Positions 7,808 to 14,373 of a DNA stretch of 28,082 bases are shown here, in pieces. The stretch spans positions 1 through 28,082 of the IMG/VR virus record IMGVR_UViG_3300032093_000662; one strand, written 5' to 3'. The notes beneath the pieces were generated by a model. The model made no database searches and had not been told where the DNA came from. It saw only the letters and a program-made list of their open reading frames with translations. This stretch comes from a virus. Every line of letters starts with the position of its first letter. The stretch's first letter is position 1. Position numbers and translations under genes: made by a program.

Positions 7808-9610
7808 TTAGGCACCCATAAGCATAAAGATGCTTGGGGTTGGGTCGGTTACAATTGTTGACCACGTAGCGGATGTGCCGTTTGTGGTTAAGTATTTTCC
7901 TGCATTACCTGTTTGGCTTGGTAGAGCATCAACGGCTCCCCAAGAGGATACAGTTCCATTGGTAGTTAAAAACTTGCCTGAGTTACCAGTCTGACTAGGC
8001 ACTACATAGTCTGTAGAGTCTGTAGCCACAAGAGTTTTGCTAGATGGAATAGTTGTACCGTTGATAGATGTAGCAGTTGCTACACCAAGAACAGGGGTAA
8101 CAAGGGTAGGACTGGTATTCATTACGAAGGTAGAGCCTGTACCAGTCTGGGCTGCAACGCTAGTTGCTGCACCTACAGATGTGATAGGACCAGTCAAGTT
8201 GCTAGGTGCAACAGTTACTGTATCTACATAGCCCTTAGTGGCTGCATCAGTAGATGTAGTTGGTGTACCAAGTCCAGTTACCTTGTTGGTTCCCATTGCT
8301 AGGTTGCCAGTCATTGTGCTACCAGACTTGAGTACTACTGTGTCTGAGAAGTTTGCTGTATCAGCCAAGGCTGCTGCAATCTCATTAAGGGTATCAAGAG
8401 TAGATGGAGCACCATCAATAAGGTTGTTGATTGCTGTTCCAACATATGCTGTAGTTGCTACCTGAGTAGTGTTAGTACCAGCAGTAGCAGTTGGAGCAGT
8501 AGGAACGCCAGTAAGAGCAGGGCTAGCCAATGGAGCGTATGTGCTTGAGGCTGTTGCAGTCGCTAACTTAGAGTCAATCTGAGTCTGGATAGCAGAAGTA
8601 ACTCCGTCAAGGTATCCAAGTTCTGTTGTAGATACTGTAGATGAAGGAGCAATCTTGCTCCAGTCAATAGCAGCAGATGCGTTGATGTCTGCATTGACAA
8701 TACCGTTGGTCAAAGCCAACTTGCCGTAGGCAATCTGAGCAGATGTATTAACGTCTGCATTGACGATTGCTCCAGTGCCAATGACTGTTGTAAGGCTTAC
8801 GTTGCCAGTTCCATCAAAGGTAACTCCGCTTGCTTCGACATCTCCAGTGAGTTGGAATGTGCGACCAGTGGCTAGGGCTGTGGCTGTAGCAGCATTACCT
8901 GTGGTTGAACCAGAGGTTCCTGATACGTTACCAGTGACGTTGCCTGTGAGGTTACCTGTGAATGTACCTGCGATAGCGCCAGTACCAGTAATGGTTGGGC
9001 TAGTCAGTGTCTTATTAGTAAGAGTCTGAGTTGTATCAGTTCCTACAAGAGTTGTTGTAGCATCTGGAATTGTGACCGTACGGTCTGCAGTAGGATCTGT
9101 GACTGTAAGAGTTGTTTCAAATGCATTAGCAGTAGCACCTTCAAATACAATGCTTGCATCTGTAAGGGTTAATCCTGATACCTCAGGTGAGGTAAGAGTC
9201 TTGTTGGTAAGTGTCTGGGTGTTGGTTGTACCAACTACAGCACCAGTCGCACCGTGTCCTGTGGTTGCTTCGATGTGGTTATTAGCCTCACGGAAGTCAA
9301 CACCGATAGCCATGTGACGAACCTTGGCTCCTGCTGAGTGGGCTACACCAGTAGAGCCTTCTGTACCAGTTCCATCAACACCACGAATAATTGTTATTGT
9401 TGTGCTGCTAGGCTGGCTAGGAGATACGGCATAGACAATTTCTTCAAGCGCTGTATCTGGATCAATAACGAGAGTAAAGCGCTCACCAGAAGCAAGCGTA
9501 TAGCCACCGAGCACCGCTGCTGAGTTAACCACCATAGTGGTTGCAGTTGAGTTAAGTGCTGATGTAAGTGATGTCTCTTGCGAGATGGAGGAGTATCTGC
9601 GGACTGTCAT
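7808..9610 (-). CDS. Tail fibre protein
   Basis: A 600-aa protein. Residues about 15-102 form a beta module (EEIVYAV, then IIRGVDGTGTEG, VAHSAGAKV) also seen in the neighbouring adaptor. The rest is composed of fibre-type repeats: TQTLTNKTLTSP at 131-142 and again at 194-205, LTGNVTGNVSGTSGS around 221-235, TTQVATTAYV and DAATKGYVDT elements, and a duplicated [VL]PSQTGNxGKxLTTNGT block at about 537 and 563. Such modules are characteristic of trimeric phage fibres; the N-terminal part likely attaches to the tail and the C-terminal end is distal. It starts three bases after the adaptor gene. Function as a fibre is well supported by the repeats; which end binds the host is inferred. Confidence 0.85.
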   Translation of the reverse strand: MTVRRYSSISQETSLTSALNSTATTMVVNSAAVLGGYTLASGERFTLVIDPDTALEEIVYAVSPSQPSSTTITIIRGVDGTGTEGSTGVAHSAGAKVRHMAIGVDFREANNHIEATTGHGATGAVVGTTNTQTLTNKTLTSPEVSGLTLTDASIVFEGATANAFETTLTVTDPTADRTVTIPDATTTLVGTDTTQTLTNKTLTSPTITGTGAIAGTFTGNLTGNVTGNVSGTSGSTTGNAATATALATGRTFQLTGDVEASGVTFDGTGNVSLTTVIGTGAIVNADVNTSAQIAYGKLALTNGIVNADINASAAIDWSKIAPSSTVSTTELGYLDGVTSAIQTQIDSKLATATASSTYAPLASPALTGVPTAPTATAGTNTTQVATTAYVGTAINNLIDGAPSTLDTLNEIAAALADTANFSDTVVLKSGSTMTGNLAMGTNKVTGLGTPTTSTDAATKGYVDTVTVAPSNLTGPITSVGAATSVAAQTGTGSTFVMNTSPTLVTPVLGVATATSINGTTIPSSKTLVATDSTDYVVPSQTGNSGKFLTTNGTVSSWGAVDALPSQTGNAGKYLTTNGTSATWSTIVTDPTPSIFMLMGA

Positions 9611-9613
9611 TGA

Positions 9614-10519
9614 TTAGTACCTCGTATAGTGGATTCGGGTTGGGTAAACATCACGAAGTTTGCCTGCTTCTTCGTTCAAGCGTTGCTGATAGAGTCCAAG
9701 CATGAATCGTGCTGTTGAAGCACCAGAGCCATACTGGATCTTTGTATCTGCGTTATCTGCTTCTGCAGATGAATAGTTAAGTCGACCTGGGTCAATGAAT
9801 GACGCTAGGCGATATGATGCTCCGTAAAGGATGACATCTTTACAAGATGATGGAAGCCCTGTGACAGTCTCAAATACTGCAGAACCTGGAGATGCTGAAA
9901 GCGTGGCTGGCTTCTTGGTGTAGTGAACCTGGATCTTGCGACCTGATTGAATATTGTCGTAGACTGAAATACTGTTGCCTGATGCAAATGATGTTGTATT
10001 TGCAAGAGGATCTTGACGCCAGTTACGAAGTGGCATCCATTCTTCTGTAGATCCTGTTGGCTGCCATGAGACGTAGAGGATTGTCTCTGCCTCTGCTGGT
10101 AGGCTGTAGGTTGTCTTAGCAGAGTTAAAGTTAAAGACATGAACCCCTGTTGCAAACAGTTGAGGAAATACTGCGTCAATTGTATCGTTGATGGCTTTCT
10201 TTACTACTGCCTTAGGGAAGGTAGGAGCAACGGTTACTCGGCTGTTAACCGTGTGTACCGCTGCCGTAGTACCGTTATAGCCACGGCCATAAGGTGCTAC
10301 AGTAGCGGTATTGGACACACGATCATAACTATCAATCCAAAGTAGTTCGTCATCAATCTCGACAACACCTTTACCAATATTTGACACATCAGCCAAGTTA
10401 AGAGTCAAGGCAGATGCGTTGATCTCCTGTGTAAGGTGGGTACTACGATCCTGCCTCATTGTATAACCAGATAGATTGAGGAGTGCCTCATCTATCATAT
10501 TGGTATAGGTGGTTGTCAT
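9614..10519 (-). CDS. Head-to-tail adaptor/connector (gp11-like neck protein)
   Basis: A 301-aa protein. Residues 1-29 are helical; residues about 30-98 are an inserted beta module (VEIDDELLWIDSY, then APYGRGYNGTTAAVHTVNSRV); the following part alternates helix (VVKKAINDTIDAVFPQL) and beta strands (SLPAEAETILYV, IQVHYTKKPATL). The C-terminal helices (CKDVILYGASYRLASFI ... RFMLGLYQQRLNEEAGKL) match the helical-bundle adaptors that sit below the portal in short-tailed phages. The position between the head gene block and the fibre gene agrees. It probably forms a ring under the portal and a docking surface for fibres. Assignment is by pattern; the exact family is not certain. Confidence 0.7.
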   Translation of the reverse strand: MTTTYTNMIDEALLNLSGYTMRQDRSTHLTQEINASALTLNLADVSNIGKGVVEIDDELLWIDSYDRVSNTATVAPYGRGYNGTTAAVHTVNSRVTVAPTFPKAVVKKAINDTIDAVFPQLFATGVHVFNFNSAKTTYSLPAEAETILYVSWQPTGSTEEWMPLRNWRQDPLANTTSFASGNSISVYDNIQSGRKIQVHYTKKPATLSASPGSAVFETVTGLPSSCKDVILYGASYRLASFIDPGRLNYSSAEADNADTKIQYGSGASTARFMLGLYQQRLNEEAGKLRDVYPTRIHYTRY

Positions 10520-10540
10520 TTAACGTCCTTTAAGTTTGAG

Positions 10541-11074
10541 TTACTTCTTCTTCTTTGCTTCGCGCTTTGCTTTTAGTCTTGCCTGTAGTGCTGCAATTTC
10601 TCTTTCACGTGCAGGAGTTCTTTCAATTTTGTTTGTTAAACCAGCAAGAGCGCCACCTAGCATTGAGAATCCGCCATACTTAGGCTTTGTCTTAGAAGCG
10701 GCTGCTTTCTTAACTGGAGCCTTTCCTGCGGTTGGCTTGTTAGGAACGAACATAGATCCTACGTACTTACCGCCACCATCTGACTTAGCCTGGCTAGGAT
10801 TACGATATCCTGATGGCTGTCCACCTGCAGGAGCCTTAGATGCTGGCTTATCAGGTACAAACATAGAACCGACATAACGACCAGAAGATGATGGTTTTGT
10901 TGATGCTGTTGCCTTTGCTACGCGAGCATCGCCATACATACGGCGGAGTGCTTCACGATACTCAGGAGAATTATTTGATGATGCTGCCTTGAGGGAGGCA
11001 GACATTCCCTGCTGCTTAATCTTATCAATGGTTGCTTGCGAAACCTTGATGTTTTTGTTTGGCTTAGTTGCCAT
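10541..11074 (-). CDS. Basic head protein with two VGSMFVP tags
   Basis: A 177-aa, Lys/Arg-rich protein. I place the start at ATG 11074, one base after the stop of the preceding gene, not at the in-frame ATG 11110, which lies inside that gene and adds 12 residues. Residues 10-53 form a helical domain (KVSQATIDKIKQQGMSASLK ... RRMYGDARVAKA) homologous to the 107-aa protein. Then come GRYVGSMFVPDKP, GGQPSGYRN, GKYVGSMFVPNKP, a Lys/Ala linker and a C-terminal basic helix (EIAALQARLKAKREAKKKK). The tag also opens the 435-aa internal virion protein. Probably a virion component associated with DNA or the capsid interior, inferred from charge and gene position. No known family recognised. Confidence 0.65.
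   Translation of the reverse strand: MATKPNKNIKVSQATIDKIKQQGMSASLKAASSNNSPEYREALRRMYGDARVAKATASTKPSSSGRYVGSMFVPDKPASKAPAGGQPSGYRNPSQAKSDGGGKYVGSMFVPNKPTAGKAPVKKAAASKTKPKYGGFSMLGGALAGLTNKIERTPAREREIAALQARLKAKREAKKKK
10742..10771 (-). repeat. VGSMFVP tag, copy 4 (177-aa protein)
   Basis: Encodes GKYVGSMFVP, identical in residues to copy 1 in the 435-aa protein some 7 kb away, with several synonymous differences in the DNA. Confidence 0.85.
10853..10882 (-). repeat. VGSMFVP tag, copy 3 (177-aa protein)
   Basis: Encodes GRYVGSMFVP. The following residues, DKP, also resemble the continuation of copy 4 (NKP) and copy 1 (DTP). Confidence 0.85.
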
Positions 11075-11075
11075 G

Positions 11076-11354
11076 TTACCACTTAACCTTATCTGCCCAA
11101 TACGCGGCACTCAATTTTCCTTTAGAAATGTTACTTGCGTGACGAGCCTTAAATGACTTACGTCGCGCTGCATATGATGCCGACTCTCCCTTTTTCTTTG
11201 GAGAGCCACTGACACCCTGTTGACCAAAGCGGATAGTCTTGACCGTCCCACCCACTTTTGCCACAACTACGTGTGACTTCTTTGGATGAGTCGGTGTACG
11301 CTTTGGCTTGTTATAGCCAGATACTCCTACCCGCTTTAGTCTAGGGTCTGTCAT
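11076..11354 (-). CDS. Small basic protein, DUF6321-like
   Basis: A 92-aa protein starting MTDPRLKRVGVSGYNKPKRT, with TKTIRF-like beta segment (KVGGTVKTIRFGQQGVSGSP), then AARRKSFKARHASNISKGKLSAAYWADKVKW. The motif order (SGYNKPKRTP, SHVVVAK, IRFGQQGV, SFKARH, SAAYWADKVKW) matches a small conserved family of aquatic phage proteins that I remember as DUF6321; no profile search was run. Its function is not known. It begins with a TAATG overlap on the 107-aa gene and lies among other basic small proteins after the capsid gene, so a virion or DNA-associated role is possible. Confidence 0.7.
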   Translation of the reverse strand: MTDPRLKRVGVSGYNKPKRTPTHPKKSHVVVAKVGGTVKTIRFGQQGVSGSPKKKGESASYAARRKSFKARHASNISKGKLSAAYWADKVKW

Positions 11355-11677
11355 TACTTAACCTTTGATCCGCGCATTCCTGAGCCGCCAGTAGCCTTCT
11401 TCTTACCTGGAACAAATGTTGATCCTTGGTATGAACCTGGAGCCTGTGTCTTCGCCTTTGTAACACGTGCTGCGCCGTACATGCGCTTTACGCCTTCGAC
11501 GTATGAAGCGCTTGCCTTGCCCATTACGGCTTTCTTGAGAGCGGCTGTCATGCCGTCTGCCTTGATGCGATCAATTGTTGCCTGTGAGACCTTCATTGCT
11601 GGAGCCTTTGGCTTTGACGCTGGTGCTGCATAGTTGCGGTATCCCGAAGGTTGTCCGCTTCCTGTCATTCTTGCCAT
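11354..11677 (-). CDS. Basic head protein with one diverged VGSMFVP tag
   Basis: A 107-aa protein sharing modules with the 177-aa protein two genes downstream, in a different order: SGQPSGYRN at residues 7-15, the helical domain KVSQATIDRIKADGMTAALK ... KRMYGAARVTKA at 29-74, then SYQGSTFVPGKKK at about 81-93, a diverged form of the shared tag, and a basic tail (GSGMRGSKVK). The paralogy of the helical domain is plain from the shared KVSQATID and RMYG.ARV segments. Highly basic overall. No known function; likely a virion-associated protein in the head gene block. Confidence 0.65.
   Translation of the reverse strand: MARMTGSGQPSGYRNYAAPASKPKAPAMKVSQATIDRIKADGMTAALKKAVMGKASASYVEGVKRMYGAARVTKAKTQAPGSYQGSTFVPGKKKATGGSGMRGSKVK
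11405..11440 (-). repeat. VGSMFVP tag, copy 2, diverged (107-aa protein)
   Basis: Encodes PGSYQGSTFVPG, the same frame of Tyr, Gly-Ser, Phe-Val-Pro with three substitutions (K to S, V to Q, M to T). It lies after the helical domain shared with the 177-aa protein. Confidence 0.7.
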
Positions 11678-11693
11678 TTTTGTTACCTTCCCT

Positions 11694-12089
11694 TTATCTG
11701 TATTTTGAGGTTTTCTTTGCTATCGCTTTGGGTTGTCTTACAAACTGCTTGCCTTGACTTGTACCCTTACGCTTGGCTGCAGTTGTTTTTGCGTATTCCT
11801 TGGCTGATAGAGCCTGACGTGCCTTCTTGGGAAGGTAGCGTTCTCCTGTTGCCTTGGATCCTTGAGTGCTAGGTTTACCAGATTTGGTTCCCCACTCTTC
11901 CTTTGTCCATTTAGACAAGGACTTCTGTTTGGTAGTCTTGCTACCAGAGTAGCCACCACCAGCCTTCTTATAAGCCTGAGCAACTAACTGTGCTTTACGA
12001 GCAGACCACTGACCAGGTTTACCACCTTGAGAGCCCGCCATAATGCGGTTCTTGATTCGCTCTCTTAATTCAGGCTTTGTATAGGTCAT
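11694..12089 (-). CDS. DUF5872-like basic protein
   Basis: A 131-aa strongly basic protein with two recognisable parts. The first (residues about 3-47) reads TKPELRERIKNRIMAGSQGG, then KPGQWSARKAQLVAQAYKKAG. The second (about 55-131) reads SLSKWTKEEWGTKSGKPS, ATGERYLPKKARQALSAKEY, then KGKQFVRQPKAIAKKTSKYR, the pattern of the DUF5872 family as I remember it, which is widespread in phages and large DNA viruses without a demonstrated function. The lysine content and neighbourhood of other basic genes suggest nucleic-acid contact, possibly inside the virion. No catalytic residues can be named. Confidence 0.75.
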   Translation of the reverse strand: MTYTKPELRERIKNRIMAGSQGGKPGQWSARKAQLVAQAYKKAGGGYSGSKTTKQKSLSKWTKEEWGTKSGKPSTQGSKATGERYLPKKARQALSAKEYAKTTAAKRKGTSQGKQFVRQPKAIAKKTSKYR

Positions 12090-12098
12090 ATTGTTCTC

Positions 12099-12365
12099 TT
12101 AGTTGGTGTAACCGTTTGGCCAAGTACCAGTACGATTAGCCTCAGCCTGACGCTTCTTGCGAAGTTCGGCTTCTGCTTTCTTCTGTTGCTGCTGCCAAGT
12201 TGGGTTTGAAGTAACCTTTGGCTTAGGTGTAGCGGTAGCCTTTGGTGTTGGCTTTACCTTACCAAGATCTCTAAGACCAACAGTACTTCCATTTGGAAGG
12301 ACAAGTATTGGACCAGTGTTCTTTGGTTTAGGTGAAGGCGTAGCCTTTTTCTTCATTCCTGGCAT
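12099..12365 (-). CDS. Small Lys/Pro-rich protein, function unknown
   Basis: An 88-aa protein starting MPGMKKKATPSPKPKNTGP. A short ordered-looking patch, ILVLPNGSTVGLRDLG (20-35), lies between Pro/Lys/Thr-rich arms that recall histone-H1-type tails (KPTPKATATPKPKVTSNP), followed by a Gln/Lys/Ala helix (WQQQQKKAEAELRKKRQAEANR). It starts two bases after the stop of the 51-aa gene and belongs to the same run of basic genes. I recognise no family. Disordered, charge-rich tails would suit nucleic-acid binding or packing inside the head, but this is inference. Confidence 0.65.
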   Translation of the reverse strand: MPGMKKKATPSPKPKNTGPILVLPNGSTVGLRDLGKVKPTPKATATPKPKVTSNPTWQQQQKKAEAELRKKRQAEANRTGTWPNGYTN

Positions 12366-12367
12366 AA

Positions 12368-12523
12368 TTACATACCACGCTTGTTGTTGAAAATTCCGCG
12401 CTTTACGACTTTTTTCTTAGCAGACTTTTTGGCAATCTTCTTGCCAGTCTTCTTGGCTTCCATTTTGGCCATAGCCATTCCCTTTGCTGTGTATGGGAAC
12501 TCTTTCTTTCCTACTTTTGGCAT
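12368..12523 (-). CDS. Very basic 51-aa protein (MPKVGKKxFPYT family)
   Basis: A short reading frame from ATG 12523 to TAA 12368. It has 16 lysines and 2 arginines among 51 residues against two glutamates. It opens MPKVGKKEFPYTAKGMAMAK, a start I recognise from tiny basic proteins in the structural region of many environmental phages, then continues with lysine pairs spaced by alanine (KKTGKKIAKKSAKKK) and ends RGIFNNKRGM. The ATG overlaps the stop of the 104-aa gene (TAATG) and a ribosome site (AGGAG) lies upstream, so it is very likely translated. A DNA-binding role in the virion is plausible from charge alone. Confidence 0.75.
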   Translation of the reverse strand: MPKVGKKEFPYTAKGMAMAKMEAKKTGKKIAKKSAKKKVVKRGIFNNKRGM

Positions 12524-12837
12524 TAGATTGCTCCTACTTCGCTTAGTTTGGATACTGTCTTGTTTTGTATTAAGTTTGTGCTGGGCATGGTATTGGCGTC
12601 GTATGCTTTACCCATAGCATCAGATGCTCTGCGAGCCTCTTGAATCTTCTTCATGGATGTACCTGACGGCTGGATACCCTGAGCCCTTGCATCGCGGTAG
12701 GCTTGTAATTCGCCTTCCCACTTCTTATTGCTTGTTTGCTTCTGTGAAGAAGCGTCCCCTGCATTCATCTGTAGTCCTAGTGCCTTGCAACCAAAGCAAC
12801 CATCTATCGGATCTGGATGATGTTCCCAATGTTTCAT
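12523..12837 (-). CDS. Small actinophage-type protein with CFGCK motif
   Basis: A 104-aa protein beginning MKHWEHHPDPIDGCFGCKAL. The cluster of histidines (3, 6, 7) and two cysteines (CFGC, 14 and 17) could bind a metal ion. The rest is hydrophilic and basic, with WEGELQAYRDARAQGIQPSGT and a helical C-terminal part. Small proteins with the HPDPxxxCFGCK start are common downstream of structural genes in actinobacteriophages in my memory, which supports an actinobacterial host; no function is established. The ATG overlaps the previous stop (ATGA at 12834-12837), and its own stop overlaps the next ATG. Confidence 0.75.
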   Translation of the reverse strand: MKHWEHHPDPIDGCFGCKALGLQMNAGDASSQKQTSNKKWEGELQAYRDARAQGIQPSGTSMKKIQEARRASDAMGKAYDANTMPSTNLIQNKTVSKLSEVGAI

Positions 12838-13085
12838 GCTGTCTCCACTGTGTATCCTGCTGCCTCTAGGCCAGCCTTCTCGCCTGGGCTAACATCGTAT
12901 GTTATCCCACCTAAATAGAAGGCTTCCGCTTCTTCTATCTCTTCACTAGAAGGGTTTCTGACCTCATAATATTCCCCGTCGATCTTGATAACGCTAATCC
13001 CACGGGTAAGGCGATAGCGACTAAAAAGTGGCCCCTCGCCAGCAGGACCTTCGCTGATTGTTGGTGTTGTGAATCTGTATGTCAT
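12834..13085 (-). CDS. Small protein of actinophage head region, function unknown
   Basis: An 83-aa acidic protein: PTISEGPAGEGPLFSRYRLTRG (residues 8-29), then a beta pair (ISVIKIDGEYYEVRNP), a helix (SSEEIEEAEAFYLGG) and YDVSPGEKAGLEAAGY. The SEGPAG...L..RY.L.RG.S pattern followed by YLGG is one I associate with a conserved small protein downstream of the capsid gene in actinobacteriophages. It could be a minor head or connector component. It is the first gene after the hairpin that follows the capsid gene and has the best ribosome site in the area (AGGAGG, seven bases before ATG). Confidence 0.7.
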   Translation of the reverse strand: MTYRFTTPTISEGPAGEGPLFSRYRLTRGISVIKIDGEYYEVRNPSSEEIEEAEAFYLGGITYDVSPGEKAGLEAAGYTVETA

Positions 13086-13113
13086 GTGACCTCCTAAGTC
13101 GTTTTACTGATGA

Positions 13114-13131
13114 GTAGGGGTTGCCCCCTAC
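13114..13131 (-). terminator. Hairpin with GNRA tetraloop after capsid gene (possible attenuator or mRNA end protector)
   Basis: On the minus strand GTAGGGG and CCCCTAC form a perfect 7-bp stem closed by a GCAA tetraloop, 22 nt after the capsid stop codon in a 67-nt gap. There is no U-run after it, so full termination is doubtful. Partial termination, or protection of the capsid message from 3' exonucleases, would lower the output of the downstream small genes relative to capsid. Confidence 0.5.
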
Positions 13132-13152
13132 CCACCCGTCTAATTACTTAGA

Positions 13153-14340
13153 TTATGCACGAACTGATGAAGCAGTCTCAATGCGGTATAGCGCTTCCTG
13201 ACGGAATACAGACCAGTTGATCATACCGTGCCAGCCGACTGGGCGGAAACGGTTCAACTTGTCTACAACGTTACCAAACTCAATGCCTGGTTCCTTCCAT
13301 ACTGCCTCAGCAAGTGCTTGCTGTCCGAGTACGTAGGTGTTGTAAACGCGAGCCTTAGGTGTAACTGTAAGTGTGTTTGTTCCAACAGTTCCTGAGTTAG
13401 CGACAGACACAGTGAATGTTGTGTTTGTTGCACCAACTGAGATTGCTGTGATCAAAGCACCAGTTCCTACGTTTGTACCTGAGATAGCATCTCCAACCTC
13501 AGCAAGACCACCGAATGCAGCGTTTGCTGCAACGATTGTGAACTCGCCTGAAACACCTGATACTGCAGAAGCAGTAGCAAGTGCTGTTAGAGCCTTACCT
13601 GAGATGGTGTTTGTCATGCGTGGTGTCTCGATGAAACGGACACCTTCCCATGCGCCGAGTTCTCCTGCAAGGAGTGGCCCAACGTTCTGGTACTCATGTG
13701 GTGTACGCCAGATGTTGTTTCCTGTCTCTGTACGGAGATCATGTGAAACTTCTGGGTGGATGTATGAAACATACATTCCGCCACGTGTGAGAACATTTGC
13801 AGCACGCAACTTTGTTACAGCGTAACGTACGTCGCGTCCCTTGAATGTGTCTGTTGTGTCAATTGTTGACTTAGCAGCAGTTGTTGAAAGTGCTCCGCCT
13901 GATTCACGGATGACGTTTGTACCTGCATCTAGAACAGCGGCAATACCGTTGTCTAGTGTTGTTGCCATGTTGAACGCAACTGCGTTAGCAATCCATGGAT
14001 CAACATCAGCAAGAGACATAAGTGCCAACTTGCGTGTTGGAAGTACGACGCGACCTAGTTCTTGCTGTGTGACATCAAGAGTTGTGGTCGCTGGTAGTGC
14101 TACTGCATCTGGATCTACAGTTTCAGCGAGTGTTGCACCTGCGATTGAGGTGTCAGCAATATCGTTGTGGAACTGGAAACGGATTGAAGAACCGTCGTGA
14201 GTTGGGTTTCCGATCTTCTTGTCTGCGATTGCGCGGAACTGTGGTGTTGAACGAAGGTTGATTTCGATCAACTTGTCGTACGCCAAAGTTACAAGATTGG
14301 AACCTAACCCAGAGGTTGTAGTGGTAAAGATATCTGCCAT
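13153..14340 (-). CDS. Major capsid protein, N4-gp56-like
   Basis: A 395-aa protein with the features of N4-gp56-type HK97-fold capsid proteins: an N-terminal segment (YDKLIEINLRSTPQFRAIADKK, written in part), the strand-rich region IRFQFHNDI (53-61), TTTLDVTQQELGRVVLPTRKLALMSL around 86-110, the helix DNGIAAVLDAG, the P-domain segment GGMYVSYIHPEVSHDLR (187-203), and the C-terminal NTYVLGQQALAEAVWKEPG (334-352). Residues about 245-330 are an Ala/Thr/Ser/Gly/Val-rich beta stretch that interrupts the capsid fold and looks like an inserted domain. It follows the scaffold gene and has a strong ribosome site (AAAGGAG) inside a 12-bp palindrome. A high-output gene by context. Confidence 0.85.
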   Translation of the reverse strand: MADIFTTTTSGLGSNLVTLAYDKLIEINLRSTPQFRAIADKKIGNPTHDGSSIRFQFHNDIADTSIAGATLAETVDPDAVALPATTTLDVTQQELGRVVLPTRKLALMSLADVDPWIANAVAFNMATTLDNGIAAVLDAGTNVIRESGGALSTTAAKSTIDTTDTFKGRDVRYAVTKLRAANVLTRGGMYVSYIHPEVSHDLRTETGNNIWRTPHEYQNVGPLLAGELGAWEGVRFIETPRMTNTISGKALTALATASAVSGVSGEFTIVAANAAFGGLAEVGDAISGTNVGTGALITAISVGATNTTFTVSVANSGTVGTNTLTVTPKARVYNTYVLGQQALAEAVWKEPGIEFGNVVDKLNRFRPVGWHGMINWSVFRQEALYRIETASSVRA

Positions 14341-14342
14341 TT

Positions 14343-14354
14343 GGAGATATCTCC
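14343..14354. promoter_or_regulatory. Palindromic ribosome-binding site of the capsid gene
   Basis: GGAGATATCTCC is a perfect 12-bp palindrome two bases before the capsid ATG. Its GGAG half is the Shine-Dalgarno core (in AGAAAGGAG). In RNA, GGAG can pair with CUCC over an AUAU loop and hide the ribosome site. Confidence 0.55.
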
Positions 14355-14373
14355 TTTCTGGTTAGTTTGCGGT

